Origin: Planctomycetales bacterium ZRK34
GTDB lineage: Bacteria; Planctomycetota; Phycisphaerae; Phycisphaerales; Zrk34
Direction: 5' to 3'
DNA length: 64,000 bases
NCBI GenBank assembly: GCA_014873095.1
Contig: CP050848.1
Span: 3,779,850 to 3,843,849, forward strand
The position numbers were made by a program, and so were the translations under genes. Below the pieces are notes generated by a model. The model saw only the letters and a list, made by a program, of their open reading frames with translations, was not told the DNA's origin and did no database searches. The stretch's first letter is position 1, and every line of letters begins with the position of its first letter. Positions 1 through 9,488 of the stretch are shown here, piece by piece.

Positions 1-880
1 ACGGATCGATCACGCCGCAGAACGCCGTGACGAAGACGCCGTGGTTGTTGAGGCCGAGTTCGACGAGGTGGTGATTGATATTCGTCAGCAGGGTTGCCGG
101 GCTGGCGCAGCGTCGGCGTTCAACTTCAACGAGGGTTCGCACCACCGCCATCAGCACCGCCGCCGGCGCCCCCTTGCCGCTGACATCGGCAATCAACACG
201 CCAAGTCGCCCGTCCGGCAGTTCGGTCACGGTGTAGTAATCCCCGCCGGCATGACGGGCCGGCTGATACGACGTGGCGATGGAAACGCCGGCCGGTATCG
301 GGATCGCCGACGGCAACAGCCATCGCTGAACATTCGCCGTCGCCTGTAATTCACGATCCAGCTCCTGCTTTGTTTCTTCGACGCGCCGGACCATCTCCTG
401 GGCCTTGATCGCCCGATCCAGCAGGCCGCTCATCATCGCCAGCCCGCAGAGGTCCTGCTGGTTGGCTCGCAGTTTCGAACTCAGCAGAATCACCATCTCC
501 GACGTCTCGCCTTCATCGAACACCGGAAACGCCATCAGATCGCGCACGTCTTCAAGCAGTGCGAAGGCGGGGTCCGATGGCTCAAGCGACACATCGGTCA
601 TCCACTCCAACTCGCTGCCGTACAGCAGATGCGCCAGCAGGCCGCCCTCGGCGGTCTGTTCGGTGTGACACGGTCTGAATCGGGCGTCGTCGTTGTTCCA
701 CACCTCCGCACGGACAATGCGGTACCGCGGTGCTTCAAGATCGCGGCGGCTGACGATCAGGGCGCGTTCGACATTGAACTGACTGTGGACGTATCCGCTG
801 AAGACCCCCATGAGATCATCGAGGTTTGCCATGCGGCTCATCACCCGCATCATGGTCACCGTTGTGTCGACGTCCCACAT
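1..880 (-). CDS. SpoIIE/RsbU-type PP2C phosphatase, 3' end cut by window edge
   Basis: The minus strand is open from an ATG at 880 to the left edge, about 293 codons with no stop, so the C-terminus is missing. It encodes a PP2C-type SpoIIE phosphatase, a class that dephosphorylates anti-sigma antagonists in partner-switching control. Residues 1 to about 180 look like a sensor region of GAF-like size (weak assignment). A helical linker follows, then the phosphatase hallmarks ARHAGGDYY and LIADVSGKGAPAA, whose acidic residues bind metal in this family. AAGGAG lies 6 nt before ATG 880; a second ATG touches it at 883 but is only 3 nt from the SD. It reads the same way as the efflux operon behind it, with a 120-nt gap. 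No partner anti-sigma or antagonist gene is in view. Confidence 0.85.
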   Translation of the reverse strand, partial: MWDVDTTVTMMRVMSRMANLDDLMGVFSGYVHSQFNVERALIVSRRDLEAPRYRIVRAEVWNNDDARFRPCHTEQTAEGGLLAHLLYGSELEWMTDVSLEPSDPAFALLEDVRDLMAFPVFDEGETSEMVILLSSKLRANQQDLCGLAMMSGLLDRAIKAQEMVRRVEETKQELDRELQATANVQRWLLPSAIPIPAGVSIATSYQPARHAGGDYYTVTELPDGRLGVLIADVSGKGAPAAVLMAVVRTLVEVERRRCASPATLLTNINHHLVELGLNNHGVFVTAFCGVIDP

Positions 881-1000
881 CATGCTCTCCTTGAGACAGT
901 GGCGAAGAAACAGAGCCGACGGGCCGCGAGGCGTGCTCGCGAACCACCCAGTGGGGACTAATCAGGTGGTGCTGCCCGCCGGCTCGAGCGGGGGTTGAGG

Positions 1001-2491
1001 CTATGGCTGATTCGGCTTGTCATCGGCTTGGTCGTCGGGGGTGGGGGCAGGGTCGGGGTCGGGTTCAGATTCGGGGTTTTGCCAGCCGCCGCCGAGGGCC
1101 GCGTAAAGCTGAATCTGGTTGGTCTGCTTGGTGAGGTTCAGCGTGATCAGTCCTTGCTGCGCGTCGAACAGCGACCGCTGGGCGTCGAGCACCGCGAGGT
1201 AATTGTCGATGCCTTTTTCGTAGCGGGCGCGGGACAGGTCATACGTTTTGGCCACCGAGTCAACCAGCGACTGCTGGGCAGCCAGTTGCTCGTCCACCGT
1301 GCCGCGCACGGCCAGCACATCGGCGACATCGCGGAAGCCCGCCTGAATCGATCGTTCATATTCAGCCACGGCGATCTCGCGATCCGCCTTGCTGACTTCG
1401 ACCGCCGACCAGGTGCGCGGGTCGAAGATCGGCATCACGACCTGCGGTCCGTAGCTCCACACGCCCGAGCCGGACTTGAACAACCCCGACAGATCGCTGC
1501 TGGCTGTGCCCGCGGCGGTCGTCAGCGAGATGCGCGGGAAAAATGCAGCCCGGGCGGCGCCGATGTTGGCGTTGGCGGCTTTGAGTCGAAGCTCCGCGGC
1601 GGCGATGTCCGGGCGATCCAACAGTACTGCTGACGTGATGCCCGGTTCGATCCCGCGCGGCGATTGCACCTGCGACAACTGCTTGGGGTAAAGCGATTCG
1701 GGGACCTTCTGGCCGGCCAGCAGGTCCAGCGCGTTGATGTCCTGTGCGACGAGCTGCGTGTACAGCGCGACTGAGCGGCGGGCGTTGTCGACCTGCGTCT
1801 GTGCACGATACAGATCGAGTTCAGGAACCAGCCCGCGCTCCAGTCGGCGGCGGACCAGGTCGTACGCATCCTGCTGCGCCTTGAGGGTATTCTCCGCGAC
1901 GCGAAGGCTTTCGCGATCGGCGGCCAGCAGCATGTAGGTGCCGGCGAGTTCAGACACCAGCATGATCTGCGTGCCGCGCCGGGCCTGCTCGGTGGCGAAG
2001 TATTCCTGCAGCGCGGCGTCGGAAAGATTACGCAGGCGACCGAACAGATCGATCTCCCACGAGGCGAAACCGAAGTTCACGCTGTACTGCGAGACGGTGT
2101 TGCGCTGCCCCGTGCTGGAAAGATCGGCCGGCACGCGCTGGCGCGATCCATCACCGACGGCGTTGACGATCGGCAGCAGTTCCGCCCGCTGGATGCCGTA
2201 CAGGGCGCGCGACCGCTGAACGTTCAACGCGGCGATGCGCAGGTCGCGGTTGTTTGCCAACGCCAGCGCGATCGTCTTTCGCAAGGGTTCGTCGGTGAAA
2301 AATTCCTGCCACGGCAGATCGGCGATATGAATCGCAGACTCGGCTTCCGCCAGGGCCTGGGTGTACGCCGGGCCGACGGGAAACTCGTTCGGCACGGGCG
2401 CGGCGGGGCGCTCGTACTTCGGCGCGAGGTTGCACCCGCCGAGGCAGAGGATCGCGCCGAGCAGACAAAGTGACTTCTTGTGGGCAATCAC
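1001..2491 (-). CDS. RND efflux outer-membrane factor, NodT/OprM family lipoprotein
   Basis: This 496-residue protein is the outer-membrane exit duct of a tripartite drug or solvent efflux pump. The N-terminus is a lipoprotein signal with lipobox LGGC (Cys20), followed by NLAPKYERP, the usual start of mature NodT/OprM proteins. Two repeats of the outer-membrane efflux domain follow, rich in long helices (for example RDLRIAALNVQRSRALYG). The length matches the family. It is the last gene of a three-gene operon read from about 7000 leftwards, with 11 nt between it and the pump gene. The C-terminal 25 residues are an acidic, proline-rich tail that is not part of the barrel. The substrate cannot be read from the sequence. 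Confidence 0.95.
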   Translation of the reverse strand: MIAHKKSLCLLGAILCLGGCNLAPKYERPAAPVPNEFPVGPAYTQALAEAESAIHIADLPWQEFFTDEPLRKTIALALANNRDLRIAALNVQRSRALYGIQRAELLPIVNAVGDGSRQRVPADLSSTGQRNTVSQYSVNFGFASWEIDLFGRLRNLSDAALQEYFATEQARRGTQIMLVSELAGTYMLLAADRESLRVAENTLKAQQDAYDLVRRRLERGLVPELDLYRAQTQVDNARRSVALYTQLVAQDINALDLLAGQKVPESLYPKQLSQVQSPRGIEPGITSAVLLDRPDIAAAELRLKAANANIGAARAAFFPRISLTTAAGTASSDLSGLFKSGSGVWSYGPQVVMPIFDPRTWSAVEVSKADREIAVAEYERSIQAGFRDVADVLAVRGTVDEQLAAQQSLVDSVAKTYDLSRARYEKGIDNYLAVLDAQRSLFDAQQGLITLNLTKQTNQIQLYAALGGGWQNPESEPDPDPAPTPDDQADDKPNQP

Positions 2492-2502
2492 GGTCGAGTC
2501 TC

Positions 2503-5500
2503 CTAAGAAGTCGTCGGGGCCGATTCAACGGCCGGAAGCTGCGCCCGGCGTCGGCCGAACCAGCGCGACACCAGCACGAAGAACAGCGGGATGAAGATCA
2601 GGTCGATGAACGTCGCCGAGAGCATGCCGCCGCAGACCGCGGTGCCGATGGCGTTCTGAGCGCCGGCCCCGGCGCCGGTGGCGATCGCCAGCGGAAGCAC
2701 CCCGAAGAAGAAGGCCAGCGACGTCATGATCACCGGTCGGAATCGTGTTTTGACCGCGCCGAGCGTGGCGTCGACGAGACCTTCGCCGTGCTGCATGCGG
2801 TGCTGGGCGAACTGGATGATGAGGATGGCGTTCTTGGTCGACAGCCCGAGCGTCGTGAGAAAGCCGATTTGGAAGTACACGTCGTTGGGCAGGCCGCGCG
2901 TGTAGCTGGCGACGGTCGCGCCGAACACGCCCAGCGGCAGCATCAGCATGTTCACGAACGGAATCGTCCAGCTTTCATACAGCGCCGCCACGCACAGGAA
3001 GATCACGAGGATCGAAAAGGCGAACAGCGGCGCCATCTGCGAACCGGCCTGACGTTCCTGGTAGGACAGGCCCGTCCAGTCGTAGCCGACGCCCTGCGGC
3101 AGTTGGGTCACGAAGTCGGCCATCTGCTGCATCGCCTCGCCGGAGCTGCGGCCGGGCGCGGGCTCGCCGAGGATGTTGATCGACGGAAAGCCGTTGAAGC
3201 GTTCGAGCTTCGGCGAGCCGTAGGTCCAGTGACCCGTGGCGAACGACGAGAAGGGCACCATCTTGCCGACGGTGTTTCGCACGTAGAGTTTTTCCATGTC
3301 CTTGGGCAGCATCCGATACGGCGCGTCCGCCTGCACGAAGACGCGCTTGACGCGCCCGCCCTGGATGAAGTCGTTGACGTACGCACTGCCGAAGGCGGCG
3401 GAGATCGTGTGGTGGATCGACGCGATCGGTACACCGAGCGCGCCGGCCTTTTCCCAGTCGACATCGACCCGGTACTCGGGCACGTCTTCAAGACCGTTAG
3501 GTCGCACCTTCGTGAGGATCGGGCTCTGCGCCGCCATGCCGAGCAACTGGTTGCGTGCGGCCATCAGCTTTTCGTGACCCAGTCCACCGCGATCCAGCAG
3601 CTGGAAGTCGAAACCCTGCGCCATGCCGAGTTCGACGACCGCCGGCGGAGCGAACGCGAACACCAACCCCTGGCGGATCTGTGAAAACCGCGCCGAGGCA
3701 CGCTGCACAAGCTGCTTGACGCGCAGCTCGGCGTCTTCACGCTGCGCCCAGTCTTTGAGGTCGACAAACGCGAGGCCGGAGTTCTGCCCGCGGCCGGCGA
3801 AGTTGATGCCCGAGATCGCCATGACGGATTTGACCGCATCGGATTCTTCGTTCAGGAAGTACTCGCGCACCTCCTTCATGACCGCCTTGGTCTGCTCGAG
3901 CGTGGAGTTGCCCGGCAGCGTCGCCATGACCAGCAGCACGCCCTGGTCTTCGTCCGGCAGGTAGGCCGTCGGCATCTTGCGGAAGACGAAAACCATCCCG
4001 CCGACGATGATCACGAACAGCAGCATGTATCGGATTTTCTGATGCAGCGAGCGGCTGACCACGCCCAGGTAACGATCGCGCAGCCAGAAGAACACCGCGT
4101 CAAACCGCTTGAAAAACGGCCTCAAAAACCAGATCGCCGACTCGGCCGGCTCGTGGCCTTTCGGGACGGGTTTGAGAATCGATGCGCACAACACCGGCGT
4201 CAAAACCAGCGCGACCACCACCGACAGCATCATCGACGCGATGATCGTCACCGAAAACTGTCGATAGATCACGCCCGTCGAGCCGCTGAAAAACGCCATC
4301 GGTCCAAACACCGCCGACAGCACCAACCCGATGCCGATCAACGCCGGCGTGATCTGGTCCATGCTCTTGCGCGTTGCTTCCAGCGGGGAAAGACCTTCCT
4401 CGCTCATCACGCGCTCGACATTTTCGACGACCACGATCGCATCGTCGACCAGCAGGCCGATCGCCAACACCATCGCGAACATCGTCAGCATGTTGATCGA
4501 AAAGCCGAACAGCCCGAGCACGGCAAACGTGCCCAGCAGCACCACCGGCACCGCGATCGTCGGAATCAGCGTCGCCCGGATGTTGCCCATGAAAAGGTAC
4601 ATCACGATGAACACCAGGAAGATCGCTTCAAACAGCGTCCGAACGACTTCTTCGATCGCCACGCGCACGAACGGCGTCGTGTCGTACGGGTACACGACCT
4701 TCACGCCCGCCGGGAAGAAGCGGCTCATCTCCGCCAGTCGGTTGCGAACGTTGTCGGCTGTCTCCAGCGCGTTGGCGCCGGCCGCCTGGCGAATCGCCAT
4801 CGCCGATGAAGGTTTGCCGTTGTAGAAGGCTTCGATGTCGTAGGACTCGGTGCCCAGCTCCGTGCGGCCGACGTCGGCGATGCGCACGACCGATCCGTCG
4901 GGATTGGTCCGCAGCGGAATATTCGCGAATTCGTCGGGGGTTTTCAGCAGATTCTGCACCACGATGGCGGCATTGAGTCGCTGGCCTTCGACCGAGGGCG
5001 CCCCGCCGAACTGGCCCGCGGAGATTTCAACGTTGTAGGCCTGCAGGGCGGTGACCACATCCTGAACCGTCATCTGGTAGTCGGTCAGCTTGTCCGGGTT
5101 CAGCCAGACGCGCATGGCGTACTGACTGCCGAAGACCTCGACCTCGCCGACGCCCGGCACGCGGGACAGCACCTTTTCAAGATTCGACTGGGCGAAGTCG
5201 CGCAGGTCGTGGCCGTTCATCGAGCCGTCTTCAGAGATCAGCCCGATGATCATCAGGTAGTTGCGTGTCGACTTGCTGACTTTCACACCCTGCCGCTGCA
5301 CCACCTCCGGCAGGCTGGCCATCGCCAACTGCAGTTTGTTCTGCACCTGCGACCAGGCCACATCCGGGTCGGTCCCCGGAGCGAAGGTCAGCTCGACACG
5401 CGCGCTGCCGGATGAATCGCTGGTGGCTGAGAGGTACAGCAACTGATCGAAGCCGGTCATCTTCTGTTCGATGATCTGCGTGACGCTGTTTTCAACGGTC

Positions 5501-5667
5501 TCGGCCGAGGCGCCGGGATAGAACGCGGTGATGGCGATCGACGGCGGGGCGATCGGCGGGTATTGCGCGATCGGCAGGTTGTAGATCGCCAGACAGCCGA
5601 CCACCATCAGAATGATGGCGACGACCCATGCGAAGACCGGCCGATCCAGGAAGAATCGCGAAAGCAT
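2503..5667 (-). CDS. RND multidrug efflux pump, HAE1 (AcrB/MexB) family
   Basis: This 1054-residue inner-membrane proton antiporter captures substrates from the periplasm and membrane and passes them to the outer-membrane channel. The start RFFLDRPVFAWVVAIILM is typical of AcrB homologues. Transmembrane helix 4 carries GLLVDDAIVVVENVERV with the paired proton-relay aspartates, and helix 10 has the matching Lys in GLSTKNAIL. The length and the two large periplasmic loops match HAE1 pumps. The gene abuts the adaptor gene with no gap (5667/5668) and is followed 11 nt later by the outer-membrane factor, so the three are co-transcribed. The HAE1 assignment is strong; the drug spectrum is unknown. 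Confidence 0.97.
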   Translation of the reverse strand: MLSRFFLDRPVFAWVVAIILMVVGCLAIYNLPIAQYPPIAPPSIAITAFYPGASAETVENSVTQIIEQKMTGFDQLLYLSATSDSSGSARVELTFAPGTDPDVAWSQVQNKLQLAMASLPEVVQRQGVKVSKSTRNYLMIIGLISEDGSMNGHDLRDFAQSNLEKVLSRVPGVGEVEVFGSQYAMRVWLNPDKLTDYQMTVQDVVTALQAYNVEISAGQFGGAPSVEGQRLNAAIVVQNLLKTPDEFANIPLRTNPDGSVVRIADVGRTELGTESYDIEAFYNGKPSSAMAIRQAAGANALETADNVRNRLAEMSRFFPAGVKVVYPYDTTPFVRVAIEEVVRTLFEAIFLVFIVMYLFMGNIRATLIPTIAVPVVLLGTFAVLGLFGFSINMLTMFAMVLAIGLLVDDAIVVVENVERVMSEEGLSPLEATRKSMDQITPALIGIGLVLSAVFGPMAFFSGSTGVIYRQFSVTIIASMMLSVVVALVLTPVLCASILKPVPKGHEPAESAIWFLRPFFKRFDAVFFWLRDRYLGVVSRSLHQKIRYMLLFVIIVGGMVFVFRKMPTAYLPDEDQGVLLVMATLPGNSTLEQTKAVMKEVREYFLNEESDAVKSVMAISGINFAGRGQNSGLAFVDLKDWAQREDAELRVKQLVQRASARFSQIRQGLVFAFAPPAVVELGMAQGFDFQLLDRGGLGHEKLMAARNQLLGMAAQSPILTKVRPNGLEDVPEYRVDVDWEKAGALGVPIASIHHTISAAFGSAYVNDFIQGGRVKRVFVQADAPYRMLPKDMEKLYVRNTVGKMVPFSSFATGHWTYGSPKLERFNGFPSINILGEPAPGRSSGEAMQQMADFVTQLPQGVGYDWTGLSYQERQAGSQMAPLFAFSILVIFLCVAALYESWTIPFVNMLMLPLGVFGATVASYTRGLPNDVYFQIGFLTTLGLSTKNAILIIQFAQHRMQHGEGLVDATLGAVKTRFRPVIMTSLAFFFGVLPLAIATGAGAGAQNAIGTAVCGGMLSATFIDLIFIPLFFVLVSRWFGRRRAQLPAVESAPTTS

Positions 5668-7002
5668 TTAAGAGTCTCCCTGCGCGGCGTCGGCCGTGGA
5701 TGATGTCGGGGCCTGGGTGGATGATTCCGAGGCGGTGGTGGATTCAAGATCGATCGCCTTGACCGGCGCGCCGGGTCGCACACGCTGCACGCCTTCGACG
5801 ATCACCCGATCGCCGGCCGACAGGCCCGAGGTCACCAGCCACTGATTGCCGATGGCACGTTCGACCACAAGCGTGCGATGGGCGACCTTGCTCTCGGCGT
5901 CGACGATCAACGCGACGGGATTGCCCTTGGTGTCGCGTGAAACACCCTGCTGCGGCGCGAGGATGGCCTGTTCGTTGACGCCTTCAGCCACCTGGGCCCG
6001 GACGAACATGCCCGGCAGCAGCAGGCCGTCGGGATTCGGAAAGACCATGCGGAGGATGACCGATCCGGTCGTCGGGTCGACGGTGACATCCCGGAACTGC
6101 AGCGTGCCTTTGGCGGGGTATTCCGAGCCGTCTTCGAGCACGAGCTGGACCTGGTTGTGCGACTGGCCGTCGTGTCGAAGCTGGCCATTTTCCAGGCGCC
6201 GACGCAATTCGAGCAGTTGACCGGTCGACTGGGTCACGTCGACGTAGATCGGGTCCATCTGCTGGATCGTCGCCAGGGCGGTCATCTGGTAAGCAGTGAC
6301 GATCGCGCCGTCGGTCACCATCGATCGGCCGATGCGACCGGAGATGGGGGCGGTGATCTTCGTGTAATCGAGATTGATCTGGGCGGTCTTGACCGCGGCT
6401 TCGGCCTGCTGAATGTCCGCCTCGGCGGTGGCGATCGCCTGACGATCGCTTTCGACCTGCGCCTCGGCGGCCTTCAGCGAGCCGGCTTCGACATCGAAGT
6501 TGGTCGACGCCTGGTCGCGCTCGATCGTCGACACGGCCTTGTCCTTGAGCAGGTCTTCGTAACGCTCCTTGTTGATGCGCGCCAGCGACAGCGTGGCTTC
6601 GTGCATGCTGACCTGCGCTTCGCTGGCGGCCAGTGCGGCGCGGGCGCGATCGGTGGCCTTGCGCGCCGCGGCGAGTCGCGCCTTGGCGTTGGCCAGGGCG
6701 GCTTCGTATTCCGCCGGGTCGATCTGGTAGAGCAACTGACCGGCGACAACGTCCGAGCCTTCGTCAAACAACCGCTTCTGAATCAGGCCGTTGACCCGGG
6801 GGCGAATCTCCGCCACGCGAAACGGACTGGTCCGCCCCGGCAGTTCAGTCGCCAGCACCACGCGCTGGGGTTGAATCGTCACGGTCGACACCTGTGCCGG
6901 CGGGGGCGCCGCAGCCACGGGCGCTTTCTTGTCACAGCCGGCCAGTATCGCCAGCGTGGTCATCGCGATCGTCGCCATCCAGTTTCTGAATCGAAGGTTC
7001 AT
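5668..7002 (-). CDS. RND efflux periplasmic adaptor (MFP), AcrA/MexA type lipoprotein
   Basis: This 444-residue membrane-fusion protein links the pump to the outer-membrane channel. It begins with a lipoprotein signal ending LAGC (Cys23). Next comes a lipoyl half-domain (PRVNGLIQKRLFDEGSDV), a long alpha-helical hairpin rich in Ala, Gln and Glu (residues ~100-210), the second lipoyl half (TKITAPISGRIGRSMV), and beta-barrel and membrane-proximal domains (PGMFVRAQV). The last 25 residues are a Ser/Thr-rich low-complexity tail. It is the first gene of the efflux operon, about 95 nt downstream of a sigma70-like promoter that faces the TetR gene. Confidence 0.96.
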   Translation of the reverse strand: MNLRFRNWMATIAMTTLAILAGCDKKAPVAAAPPPAQVSTVTIQPQRVVLATELPGRTSPFRVAEIRPRVNGLIQKRLFDEGSDVVAGQLLYQIDPAEYEAALANAKARLAAARKATDRARAALAASEAQVSMHEATLSLARINKERYEDLLKDKAVSTIERDQASTNFDVEAGSLKAAEAQVESDRQAIATAEADIQQAEAAVKTAQINLDYTKITAPISGRIGRSMVTDGAIVTAYQMTALATIQQMDPIYVDVTQSTGQLLELRRRLENGQLRHDGQSHNQVQLVLEDGSEYPAKGTLQFRDVTVDPTTGSVILRMVFPNPDGLLLPGMFVRAQVAEGVNEQAILAPQQGVSRDTKGNPVALIVDAESKVAHRTLVVERAIGNQWLVTSGLSAGDRVIVEGVQRVRPGAPVKAIDLESTTASESSTQAPTSSTADAAQGDS

Positions 7003-7085
7003 GAACCACCGCTCCTGTTGTCAGCCTGCCAAAAAGGGGGAGCCCTCGAGGCGGGGCTCCCCCGGGCGGGGGAATGAGTCGCATT

Positions 7086-7099
7086 AATCAATTTTGATT
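7086..7099. promoter_or_regulatory. Candidate operator: inverted repeat AATCAA-TT-TTGATT
   Basis: A perfect 6-bp inverted repeat with a 2-bp spacer sits at the -10 element of the efflux promoter, inside a short AT-rich island between the adaptor gene and the divergent TetR gene. TetR-family repressors commonly bind such palindromes over the promoter of the operon they control. That the neighbouring TetR binds here is an inference. Confidence 0.5.
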
Positions 7100-7124
7100 T
7101 TAAGTTATGGATTTGAATTGTCAA
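7097..7124 (-). promoter_or_regulatory. Sigma70-like promoter of the RND efflux operon
   Basis: Read on the minus strand, TTGACA (7124-7119) is followed after 16 bp by TAAAAT (7102-7097). The -35 is perfect and the -10 has five of six consensus bases. It lies about 95 nt upstream of the adaptor start and overlaps the AATCAA/TTGATT palindrome. Confidence 0.6.
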
Positions 7125-7142
7125 CAATAATCAAAATGAAAT

Positions 7143-7170
7143 TTGAAATATGTGTTCGGAATGCTATACT
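7143..7170 (+). promoter_or_regulatory. Sigma70-like promoter of the TetR gene
   Basis: TTGAAA (7143-7148), a 16-bp spacer and TATACT (7165-7170) lie 26 bp before the chosen TetR start. The presence of the promoter here rules out translation from the earlier in-frame ATG at 7143. Confidence 0.6.
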
Positions 7171-7196
7171 TGATCGGGTTAACCCCGAGGAGCTTC

Positions 7197-7874
7197 ATGC
7201 CGAACGTCAAAAACAACGCCGCAGCCCAGGAAACCTGTCGCAAGCTGCTGGACGCCGCCGGCGAGCTGTTTGCCGACCGCGGCGTGCATGCGACGACCAT
7301 CAAGGCGATCACCGATAAAGCGCAGGTCAACGTCGCCGCGGTCAACTACCACTTCAGTGACAAGTTCGAGTTGTACATGGCGGTGGTCCGACACCTCGTA
7401 GACACCGAAGGCCGCGACGCTGTGCCCGATGATCTCGGCGACGGCCCGCCGGCCAAGCGGCTGGAGCGATTTGTCCGTCACTTTCTCAAGCACGCGCTCA
7501 GCGCCCAGGACAAACCCGCCTGGAAGCCGATGCTGTTTGCCCGTGAACTCGGCCAGCCGACCGCGGCTTTCGAGTACATCGCCGAGCACATCATTCAGCC
7601 GATGTTGGCCAAGCTGGAAGGCGTGGTTCGTGAAGTGCTCGGCGACGATGCTCCCCATGAGCAGGTGCAACTGCACAGCAGCAGTGTTTTCGGTCAATGC
7701 CTGTACTACCTGCACGACCGCACGGTCGTCGAACGCTTTCAGCCACGCCTGCATCGCATGACCAAGCGAAAGGATGGGCAGGCGATCGCAGACCACATCG
7801 TCAAGTGCTCACTGGCCGCAATGGGTTGCAAGCGCCCGCGCACATCACGCAGCAAGGCGGCAGCGCGGCGATAA
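7197..7874 (+). CDS. TetR-family transcriptional regulator, CecR-like C-terminal domain
   Basis: This 225-residue repressor has a TetR DNA-binding domain at residues ~8-60: QETCRKLLDAAGELFADRG, then the recognition region VNVAAVNYHFSDKFELY. The C-terminal part (RFVRHFLKHAL, FARELGQPTAAFEYI, SSVFGQCLYYL) resembles the CecR/DUF1956 ligand-binding domain. The start at 7197 is chosen over the in-frame ATG at 7143 because GAGGAG sits 4 nt before it and a promoter occupies 7143-7170. The gene is divergent from the efflux operon with a shared 195-bp region containing a palindrome, the classic layout for a local repressor of a pump. Confidence 0.92.
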   Translation: MPNVKNNAAAQETCRKLLDAAGELFADRGVHATTIKAITDKAQVNVAAVNYHFSDKFELYMAVVRHLVDTEGRDAVPDDLGDGPPAKRLERFVRHFLKHALSAQDKPAWKPMLFARELGQPTAAFEYIAEHIIQPMLAKLEGVVREVLGDDAPHEQVQLHSSSVFGQCLYYLHDRTVVERFQPRLHRMTKRKDGQAIADHIVKCSLAAMGCKRPRTSRSKAAARR

Positions 7875-7894
7875 AGTCGTCTCGGGGGTCGGGT

Positions 7895-9253
7895 TCATTT
7901 TTTCGGATTGGCGCGGGGTGGGAACGGGGCGCTCCAGTCGAGCCATGCCTGGTGCAGGCGACCGGTCAGTTCGGGGTGTTGATCCGACAAGTCATGTTGT
8001 TCGCCGATGTCGTCGGCAAGGTTGAACAGTTGCCGCTTGGGTTTCCATGATTGGAGCACGAGTTTCCAGTCGCCCTGGCGGACGGCTCCGCGGTCGTCGA
8101 GTTTCCAGAAGAGGATGTCGTGCGGGGCGCCGGTCTGCTGGCCGCGCAGGTAGGGCAGCAGGTTGACCCCGTCGGTGTGCGTGCCGTCGGGCACCTCGAT
8201 GCCGGCCGCGGCGCAGCAGGTGGCGTACAGGTCGAGCGTGGAGATCGGCTGGCGGTAGACCTGCCCGGCTTTGAGTTTCGCCGGCCAGCGGAAGATGAAC
8301 GGTTCGCGGATGCCGCCTTCGAGAAACTGGGCCTTGTGTCCGGCCAGCGGACCGGCCGAGCCCAGCAGGAAGTCGACGGGCCAGTCCTTGGGCCAGACTT
8401 TCACGGGCATCTTCGCCGGGCCGTTGTCGCTGGCGAAGACGACGAGGGTGTTGTCGGTCAGGCCGGCGTCGTCGAGTTTGCTCAGCACCCGCGCGATGTT
8501 TTCATCCATCGAGGCGACCATCGCGGCGTAGAACTGAAGCGCCTCAGGTTTGACATGGCTGAATCGTTCGCGGTCGGCCTTCTTGGCGTGCAGCGGGGTG
8601 TGCACCGCATTGAAGGCGAGATACAGGAAGAAGGGTTTGTCACGGTGGCGGTCGATGAACTCGACGGCATGGCGGCCGATGCGGTCGGTCAGGTATTCAT
8701 CATCCGGGCGCTGCGGGCCCCAGATGCCCTGCACCTTGGCCGAGGCATGCTCTTTGGGTTCATCGACGCCGGTGTAATGACCATGCTCGTCGGGGAAGTA
8801 GTCGCCTTCCCAGTCCATCACATCGCGGGCCTCATCGAAAACATCACCGGCGGGGCGCGGCGGGAAGTTCCACTTGCCCAACAGACCGGTCACGTACCCG
8901 GCCTGTCGCAGCGCCTGCGGGAGAATCTGATGCTTCGGCGGCAGCTTCATCAGCCGACCGTCCTGATTCCACTGCACACCGAACCGCTGCGGATAGGCGC
9001 CGGTGATGAGCCCGACGCGGCTGGGCCCGCAGACCGGGGCGGTGACATATCCGTCGGTGCAGCGTACACCGTCGCGCGCCAGCGCATCGATGGCGGGTGT
9101 GCCCACGAGCTTGCCGCCGTAGCAACCGGGGTCGCCGTAGCCCATGTCGTCGGCGTAGATGATGATGATGTTCGGGCGCGGCGATGGGGCTGCGACGGCG
9201 GGGGAAATCAGGCCGAGCAGGATGAACACGAGCAGCAGGGCGCGTTGCGGCAT
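7895..9253 (-). CDS. Secreted sulfatase (arylsulfatase family)
   Basis: This 452-residue type I sulfatase removes sulfate from organic sulfate esters, often on algal polysaccharides in planctomycetes. A signal peptide (residues 1-22, ending AVAA) is followed by the metal site NIIIIYADDMGYGD and by Cys75 in CGPSR, the C-x-P-S-R site matured to formylglycine by a sulfatase-modifying enzyme. Later family motifs are visible (FASDNGPA, GGIREPFIFRWP). The length is normal. It converges with TetR (21 nt apart) and diverges from the kinase gene. No anaerobic maturase or FGE gene lies nearby. The substrate cannot be told from this window. Confidence 0.93.
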   Translation of the reverse strand: MPQRALLLVFILLGLISPAVAAPSPRPNIIIIYADDMGYGDPGCYGGKLVGTPAIDALARDGVRCTDGYVTAPVCGPSRVGLITGAYPQRFGVQWNQDGRLMKLPPKHQILPQALRQAGYVTGLLGKWNFPPRPAGDVFDEARDVMDWEGDYFPDEHGHYTGVDEPKEHASAKVQGIWGPQRPDDEYLTDRIGRHAVEFIDRHRDKPFFLYLAFNAVHTPLHAKKADRERFSHVKPEALQFYAAMVASMDENIARVLSKLDDAGLTDNTLVVFASDNGPAKMPVKVWPKDWPVDFLLGSAGPLAGHKAQFLEGGIREPFIFRWPAKLKAGQVYRQPISTLDLYATCCAAAGIEVPDGTHTDGVNLLPYLRGQQTGAPHDILFWKLDDRGAVRQGDWKLVLQSWKPKRQLFNLADDIGEQHDLSDQHPELTGRLHQAWLDWSAPFPPRANPKK

Positions 9254-9488
9254 GTCGAATCAGTCCTGTGATGAGGTGAACAAAAGGTCGGTCAATTAAC
9301 GCTGCGACCGCGGCGTGTAATGCCCCGGCGATCGATGACGAGACCCGATAATTATTACACGGACAGTGGACTCGGGTAAATTCTGACCCCCCTTAAAAAC
9401 ACGCTGCACGCATGGAGTAAGATAAACAGATCGCAGCCTTTTTGTACATGCACAACACGACGGCTCGGCGCCGCACGGAGGCCTCGCC

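Noticed and set aside
2470..3684. 404-codon plus-strand frame over the RND pump gene
   Set aside because: Charged, low-complexity translation opposite a well-conserved AcrB-type gene.
8051..9271. 406-codon plus-strand frame
   Set aside because: Lies entirely over the sulfatase gene, whose C-x-P-S-R motif and signal peptide show the true frame.
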